Origin: DATFDN01 sp963818725
GTDB lineage: Bacteria; Pseudomonadota; Alphaproteobacteria; Acetobacterales; Acetobacteraceae
Direction: 5' to 3'
Assembly (NCBI GenBank): GCA_963818725.1
Contig: CAWFTU010000001.1
Location: forward strand, 868,001 to 932,000
Length of the DNA stretch: 64,000 bases
Part shown: piece by piece, positions 56,137-64,000 of the stretch
How the letters are laid out: each line of letters opens with the position of its first letter
How positions within the stretch are numbered: the first letter of the stretch is position 1
The notes under the pieces: model-generated
What the model was told of the DNA's origin: nothing
The model's input: the letters and a program-made list of their open reading frames with translations, nothing else
The model's database searches: none
Program-made: the position numbers and the translations under genes

Positions 56137-56510
56137 CCGGACGCGCGGCGCGCGCCGCCCTTTTCGGGCGGGCGCGGCGCGGCGGGTCCGGGGCGCGCGT
56201 CGCGGTGGTTGGTTCTGGGTCGGCCCGGGCGCGTGCGCGCGCCCGGGCGGGGCGCCCCGAGGCGGGGCGCGGTGGTCTTTGTCAGGGTGAATCAGGGCTT
56301 GGTGCGTCTCTGGGTCTGGCGGTCGCGTGTCTGACCGGGGCCCGGGCCGTCCCCGCTGGGGGGCGGCCTGGGTTCCTGCGGCTGGCCGGGGTCAGGGGCG
56401 TTGTGTGTGTGTGTTGGGTGTGCGATGGGCGGGGGCGCCCGCGGCCGCGTTGGCCGGGGGTGGCTCCTGTGCGTGGCGCCGGGCCCCCGCGCGGGGGCGC
56501 GGCGCGCGGT

Positions 56511-59280
<2,770 letters not shown>

Positions 59281-59398
59281 CCACGCACAGCAGTCACCCC
59301 CGGGGGCGCCCCCCGGGGACCCGCCCGCGCGCCCGGCGCGCACACACACGCCAAGCCCCGCCGCCCCGGCCGTGCCCCCGCGGCCCGGGCGGGCTGGA

Positions 59399-59518
59399 CG
59401 ACCTGGTGGCCATTGCGGGGGGCGCGCACCCGATCCCATCCCGAACTCGGCCGTGAAAACCCCCAGCGCCCATGGTACTGCGGCCCAAGCCGCGGGAGAG
59501 TCGGTCGCCGCCAGGTCC
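59399..59518 (+). rRNA. 5S ribosomal RNA
   Basis: About 120 bases. The 5' GACCTGGTGGCCATTGCGGG and the 3' GCCGCCAGGTC pair to form helix I. Internal CCCATCCCGAACTCGGCCGT and GCCCATGGTACTG are the usual 5S blocks. Preceded by a 118-base spacer after 23S. Confidence 0.94.
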
Positions 59519-59561
59519 TCCAGCCCGCCCCCGGCGGCGCCCCACAGACCCACCACACCAG

Positions 59562-59638
<77 letters not shown>

Positions 59639-59649
59639 GTTCACCGAAC

Positions 59650-60863
59650 GTAGGAACAGACCACGATCACCGCGCCTCACGCGCGGCGCTCGCTCCTGGG
59701 CGCCGGCCAGCGCGAGGTTCACCATCGCCGCGATCTCGCCGATCAACTCGACTTCGAGCCCGCCACCCTCTCTTCTCGGGTGCAGCCCCACACGCTCAAC
59801 CAGACCCCGTACCTGCTCAAGTGCTCGTCGGCCGTCACCCGACTTAAGTGCCTGGTGCAACTGGGCGACGGGCTCGCGATAGACCGCAGCGAGGTTGCGG
59901 TGCAAGCGAGGCGGCTCAGGGGCGGGAACATGCGTCAGCTCGGTTTCCAGCTTGGCCTTGCGATCTTCGAGCTGTAACAGTTCCTGCTTGATGCCGGGCG
60001 TTCTGATCGCCCCGGCAATTGCGTTGATGAGCCCCGCGATCTTCCAGTCCAGCGTCTCGAGCTCTCGCCGGCGGGCAACTGTTTCGGCGGACGCCTCGGC
60101 GACCAGCCGGTTCCATTCAGCCGTGAACTCCTCGACGAAGGTCGCGACGTGCCGAGCCGGCCCGCAGCTCAGATGGTCTCGGCCCACATTGGCAAATGCG
60201 CTATCGCAGCAGCCCCGCGCCGGCGCTCGTGCGGATGCCGGCGAGGCGGGTCTGAACGAGGTCCCACCTTGCCTGGTCCACAATCCTCGGCTCGGGGACA
60301 CTCTCTATGACCCGCTGTTCTGGCGGGTTCATCCGCCCGACGCGCTTGCCAGTCCCGGGATCCTTGATGAAATGCATGCGGTTCTAGACGAGCCGTCCGA
60401 CGTAGAGCTCGTTGCGCAAGATCCCCGTGCCGCGCAGCGCGTGCCCGCGGATAATTGTGTCCTGCCAGGTACGGCCGCCCGGGCCCGGGATCTCACGGGC
60501 GTTCAGACCCTTCGCGATCGCGATTGGGCTCATTCCGTCCACGAACATCGCAAAAATACGCCGCACGACATCCGCCACGGTCTCCTCGATCGCTCGCTCG
60601 CCCCGGATGATCTCCCCACGCCCATCAATGCGATGGACCGCTCTGTACCCATATCTCAACAATGGCAACGCCGTCAGCCGCCCGCCCACGCGGCTCGTGG
60701 AACGAACTGGCAAGATGGATGACGCGGCGCCAATTCGGAGCGCCGGCACCGGCGGATCAAATATCAGGCGACCTCGCTGACCGGCAGCATCGCGCGGCTT
60801 CCCTCCGGAGCCGATGGCGGCGCGAACGGTGCGGATGATCCCGAGCTCGACGTCGTGTCGCAA
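59650..60863 (-). pseudogene. large serine recombinase, decayed
   Basis: On the complement: YGYRAVHRIDGRGEIIRGER, IFAMFVDGMSPIAIAKGLNA and GRTWQDTIIRGHALRGTGIL, ending LYVGRLV at a TAG where Trp is usual. It resumes NRMHFIKDPGTGKRVGRMNP and DQARWDLVQTRLAGIRTSAG to a second stop. In another frame come FVEEFTAEWNRLVAEASAET and the coiled-coil KQELLQLEDRKAKLETELTH. This is the recombinase (PF07508-like) and C-terminal coiled-coil part; the N-terminal catalytic Ser domain is missing. It is a relic of an element next to tRNA-fMet. Upstream, 60864-61098 has no recognisable gene. Confidence 0.8.
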
Positions 60864-61098
60864 TCGAGACGGATCTGTCCGGCGACGACGCCGGCGACAT
60901 TGATGATGCTGCGTCTGCCGATCTGCCAGCCTTCCTTACCGAGGACGGACCGCAGGCCCCGGGACGGCGGGCCGAGCCGCGCCGTGGATCGTGCGGAATC
61001 TGACGGATCAAGCCGATAGGACTTGGAGAGACCGCACACAGCCCGCACAGCGATCGGAAAACAGTGTAGACCACACATGTTTTGGCAGGGGTAAACGC

Positions 61099-62301
61099 AT
61101 GCCGAGAGGCTTGTTCCGGATCACGGTCGCCGCGCTCGGGTTGATCGCAGCGGCGCTCGCGCCAGCGCAGAGCCGGGCCGACCACGCCAGCATCCCGGTC
61201 GGGCGGCTACAGGCCTACAGCAAGCTCGACCCGAGCAGCGTCACGGTTTCCGGCATCTCCTCCGGCGCCTTTTTCGCGCACCAGTTCCACGTCGCCTATT
61301 CCAGCCTGGTGAAGGGCGCCGGGATGGTCGATGGGGGACTTTACAGGTGCGCCGAGCAGGTCGACCACATCTCGCCACCGTTCGGCAATCCGTTTTTTCT
61401 CTTCAGTGTCTCGCGCAACGTGGTTGCGGCCTTGGCCGTCTGCACCAACTTGGGGGGCAACGACTTCAGCCAGGCTGGTTGGCGGTTCCCTGCTGAGCCG
61501 GATGCCAGGGAGTCTCAAAGGCTGGCCAAGCAAGCCTATGCCGACGGCGCGATCGACGATCCCGCCAATCTCGCGACGAGCAAGGTCTGGCTCTTTCACG
61601 GAACCAACGACGATCTGGTTCCCGGGTCAACGATGGACCAGCTGAAGGCCTTCTATCAGCTTATGGGCGTTCCCCTGGCCAACATCACAGTGGCGCCCGG
61701 CTCGGACGCCAAGCACGGCATGCCGATCAAGGCGCTTCCCGCCGGGGGCGCGGGCCCGCATTGCAGGCTCCCCGACCCGTCCTATCTCATCCGGTGTGAC
61801 TACGGCGCCGCCGAGCTGCTCCTCAGCTCGCTCTATCCCGCTCCCCCTCCAGCGCCAGCCGGCGGTTCGCCCCGCGGCCAGATCGTTGGGTTCGACCAGA
61901 CAGAATTCTTCGACACGACGGACCCGAGCGCCAGCCTGAACCGGGCTGGCTACCTCTATGTTCCAGGGGCCTGCGAGAACGAGGCGCCGTCTCCGGTGAC
62001 GTGCCGCCTGCACGTCGCCTTCCACGGCTGCGAGTTCCACGGCTGCGAGCAGTACGTCGACAAGATCCACGACCTCTTTGTCCGGGACGCCGGATACAAC
62101 GCCTGGGCCGAGGCCAACCACGTCATCGTCCTCTACCCACAAGCCGCTCCGTGGCTGCGGCTGTCGGATCCCAGCCAGCTGTCGGCCAATCCGCAGGGCT
62201 GTTGGGACTGGTGGGGCTATAGCGGAGCCGACTACTATGGTCGGGACGGCAAGCAGATGCGCGCCGTCAAGGCCATGATCGACCGCATGCTCCCCAAGTG
62301 A
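61099..62301 (+). CDS. secreted/periplasmic poly(3-hydroxybutyrate) depolymerase-like hydrolase
   Basis: A 400-residue protein with a signal peptide (RITVAALGLIAAALAPAQSR). The catalytic elbow GISSGAF supplies the Ser, HGTNDDLVPGSTM a likely Asp and GSDAKHGMPIKAL the His. The C-terminal GCWDWWGYSGADYYGRDGKQ is typical of PHB depolymerases of the Rhodospirillum rubrum periplasmic PhaZ type. AGGGG lies 8 bases before the ATG. A 15-base tandem duplication at 62020-62049 repeats FHGCE in LHVAFHGCEFHGCEQYVDKI, inserting five residues beside the conserved HGC motif. Confidence 0.85.
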   Translation: MPRGLFRITVAALGLIAAALAPAQSRADHASIPVGRLQAYSKLDPSSVTVSGISSGAFFAHQFHVAYSSLVKGAGMVDGGLYRCAEQVDHISPPFGNPFFLFSVSRNVVAALAVCTNLGGNDFSQAGWRFPAEPDARESQRLAKQAYADGAIDDPANLATSKVWLFHGTNDDLVPGSTMDQLKAFYQLMGVPLANITVAPGSDAKHGMPIKALPAGGAGPHCRLPDPSYLIRCDYGAAELLLSSLYPAPPPAPAGGSPRGQIVGFDQTEFFDTTDPSASLNRAGYLYVPGACENEAPSPVTCRLHVAFHGCEFHGCEQYVDKIHDLFVRDAGYNAWAEANHVIVLYPQAAPWLRLSDPSQLSANPQGCWDWWGYSGADYYGRDGKQMRAVKAMIDRMLPK

Positions 62302-62353
62302 GCCGCGCCAGCGCGCCCGTCCCGTAGCTGTTTCTCGCCTTCCTGGGCCGGCT

Positions 62354-62551
62354 TCACCCCTGGTTTGGGCCGTCCTGGTCCGGGGTGGGCCGTGGCCTCC
62401 ACCCCACGATGGCCCTGACGCACTGCCGCGCGTGCGCGTCATCGGTGATGAGCGGGAAGTGGCGGCGCAGCGCGACGACGCCGGCCAGCTCGCCGCCCGC
62501 TTCCCAGGCGCGGCGGATCGCCTCCGCGGTCTCCTCATCGACAACGAACAT
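62354..62551 (-). CDS. small hypothetical protein
   Basis: A 65-residue acidic-to-basic protein: MFVVDEETAEAIRRAWEAGG, ELAGVVALRRHFPLITDDAH, ARQCVRAIVGWRPRPTPDQD. The sequence is protein-like and helical (helix-turn-helix-like AGVVALRRHFPLITDDAHARQ), but the ribosome site is weak and I do not recognise the family. Small proteins of this style often lie near mobile regions. It is convergent with the PHB-depolymerase gene. Confidence 0.5.
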   Translation of the reverse strand: MFVVDEETAEAIRRAWEAGGELAGVVALRRHFPLITDDAHARQCVRAIVGWRPRPTPDQDGPNQG

Positions 62552-62586
62552 ACCAGGAGCTTGGGGCCACGCGCGGCGGCACCGAA

Positions 62587-63059
62587 ACGATCTCTTTGAC
62601 CGATGGCGGCCTGGACGAGGCGTTCCGGCTGGCAAACGCCCTGGCCGGTAACGGGCACGACATGCTGCTCGACGGGTTGCAGCTCAGCGGCGAGTGGAGC
62701 GCACGGCGGTGCTGGCGCAGGCGCAGCGGATGCGGGGCAGCCGGCTGCACCTGCTGTGCCTGGACACGCCGCTGAGCCGCTGCGTGCGGAACGTGGTGGC
62801 CCGGCGCCGGGCTGGTCAGGCGGCGCGGCCGGCAATCGAGCGCACGGCGCGAGCCGGCCATGCGGCGTTGTTGGCGGCGTGCGAGGCGCTGCGGCGCAGC
62901 GACGCCGAGGTAGAGACCCTGGATGCCGCTGCAGCGCTGTGCCGGACGGTGACGCTGTTGGGCCTCAACATGGCCCGAGCGGAGGACGGCTTCGCCAACC
63001 CGATCCGCCGCAGGCCGGGGCAGAGCGTCAGGGGATTTGCAATCAACTGCAAAATGTAA
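62587..63059 (+). pseudogene. P-loop/zeta-kinase-like protein fragment, frameshifted
   Basis: The first frame gives LTDGGLDEAFRLANALAGNG, HDMLLDGLQLSGEWS. Near 62695 it must change frame to ERTAVLAQAQRMRGSRLHLL, CLDTPLSRCVRNVVARRRAG and TLLGLNMARAEDGFANPIRR, ending at 63059. The pattern (a DGLQL-like strand, then LHLLCLDTP and R-rich helices) resembles the second half of small kinase/ATPase folds such as zeta-type kinases. The N-terminal Walker A region is missing. The identification is tentative. The 63060-63365 stretch downstream shows no gene. Confidence 0.5.
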
Positions 63060-63365
63060 AAGTCCGGACTGGACCTGACGGACAGTGTCGGGTCAAATCG
63101 AGACGTGGCCAGCCGCGAGGGACGGATGCTGGCGTTGGCGGCATCAATGCCTTCCGCCCGTCTGCGCGCTGCGGTCAAGCTCCGGAGCCGTGTAGCGCTG
63201 CGCGGCAGGCGCAGGGCTTGAGGGCAGCGCGCCTGGCCGAGCCAAACTGGCGAGTGCCGTCTACCGCACTCTGATCGGACACTGTCCGACAGATCGAATA
63301 CCGATTTTTACACCACCGGCGTGCGCTCGTAGGCTAGGCCATGGGCCGACATAGAGGGAACGCCA

Positions 63366-64000
63366 ATGAAGATCACCGCCGTGCGGCTGCGCCGCGTTCG
63401 CGGCACCATGCCGACCTCCGGACGGTTCTGGGAGGATCGATTGGCCCGGCCAATCGACGTATATCCTGAGTACCCGCGCATCTGACGACTTCGAGAGAGG
63501 CGAGCAGATCGGCGAGCATGGCTTTCGCATCGAAACCCATTTCGTGCAGATCGAGACGGACGAAGGCGTCACCGGCCTGGCCGGTCCGGTGCCGGATGCG
63601 GTCGCCTTCTATGTCGGCCGCCGGCTGCGGCCCATCTTGCTGGGCCAGGACCCGATCGCGCATGAGCGGCTCTGGGACCAGATGCACCGGATCATGGTAC
63701 ACGGTCGCCAGGGAGACGCGATGCTGGCGATCAGCGCCGTCGATGTCGCGCTTTGGGACCTGAAGGGCCGCTGGCTCGGGCAGCCGGTCTACAGACTGCT
63801 GGGGGGTCCCACCCAAGGGTCCGTCCCGGCCTATGTCAGCATGCTCGGCTTCGCTGTGCAGGACATGGGCCTGGTGCGGGAGCGTGCCCTGCGGTTCAAG
63901 GCGGCCGGCTACACCGCGCAGAAATGGTTTTTCCGTCACGGGCCGACGAGCGGCAAAGAGGGGCTGCACCTCAACGTCGCCCTGGTCCGGACCTTGCGCG
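63366..64000 (+). pseudogene. mandelate racemase / muconate lactonizing enzyme-family gene, frameshifted and 3' partial
   Basis: ATG at 63366: MKITAVRLRRVRGTMPTSGR then RPIDVYPEYPRI and a TGA at 63483-63485. A one-base shift restores SDDFERGEQIGEHGFRIETH, FVQIETDEGVTGLAGP, AISAVDVALWDLKGRWLGQP, VYRLLGGPTQ and YTAQKWFFRH to the window end. This is the N-terminal capping domain and start of the barrel of an enolase-superfamily acid-sugar dehydratase/racemase; the KxK catalytic region would be near YTAQKWF. The shift (near GTACCCGCGCATC) is pseudogene decay or a base-calling error. Confidence 0.8.

Overview
The window is GC-rich DNA from an alphaproteobacterium. A complete rrn operon (16S, tRNA-Ile, tRNA-Ala, 23S, 5S, tRNA-fMet) lies at about 54.3-59.6 kb. 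The 16S sequence, the gene content and the IS complement suggest a Rhodospirillales/Acetobacteraceae-like lineage, but no database comparison could be run, so the family is an inference.

Layout. 1-1.5 kb: tandem Lin0512-family genes and an alpha/beta hydrolase. 1.5-7.3 kb: a divergent formate dehydrogenase locus. The catalytic subunit is read through an in-frame UGA (selenocysteine) followed by a SECIS-like hairpin. Across the divergent promoter lie a small protein gene, the four-cluster Fe-S subunit and an NrfD-type membrane subunit. 7.5-10.7 kb: fumarase C and NAD-malic enzyme. 10.8-13.2 kb: a lytic transglycosylase relic and a split, frameshifted FUSC transporter. 13.2-25.5 kb: catabolic genes (Tat-exported hydrolase, HIBADH-type dehydrogenase, D-aminoacylase, hydantoinase/oxoprolinase HyuA and HyuB, ThDP enzyme, MmgE/PrpD protein) with a DUF4268 nuclease-like gene coupled to hyuB.

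25.6-32.4 kb is the most unusual stretch. A metallo-beta-lactamase-fold lactonase gene is split by about 5.9 kb of foreign DNA. That DNA carries a bulb-type (mannose-binding) lectin gene and a membrane-anchored Nudix-like gene, and was itself hit by three insertion sequences (two IS630-like, one IS5-like) whose inverted repeats and target duplications are still readable. Removing the three IS restores one lectin reading frame, apart from a slip at a C7 tract.

32.4-42.7 kb: aminotransferase, gamma-glutamyltransferase lipoprotein, HemJ/CopD-like membrane protein, an IS110 element that truncates a DUF3817 gene, a GlxA/AraC regulator, a DsbA-like protein, an ISNCY-type element, an IalB-like protein and rlmN. 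42.7-47.7 kb: a second nested structure, in which a phospholipase D-like (HKD) gene is interrupted by an IS256-family element that was later hit by an IS66-family and an IS1595-family element, all with recognisable target duplications.

47.8-53.8 kb: epoxide hydrolase, PEP mutase/isocitrate lyase family protein, DUF202 protein, Pcm-like methyltransferase, SCO protein, CtaG-type oxidase assembly factor and a sugar-nucleotide epimerase. 53.8-59.6 kb: rrn promoter and operon. 59.6-64 kb: a decayed serine recombinase beside tRNA-fMet, a periplasmic PHB-depolymerase-like protein, a small unknown ORF, a broken P-loop-like protein and a frameshifted enolase-superfamily gene running off the window.

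Overall, a respiratory and catabolic chromosome segment with a normal rrn operon alternates with three decaying accessory zones. Several of the disruptions are single-base slips in homopolymers, so sequencing or assembly error must be excluded for those.
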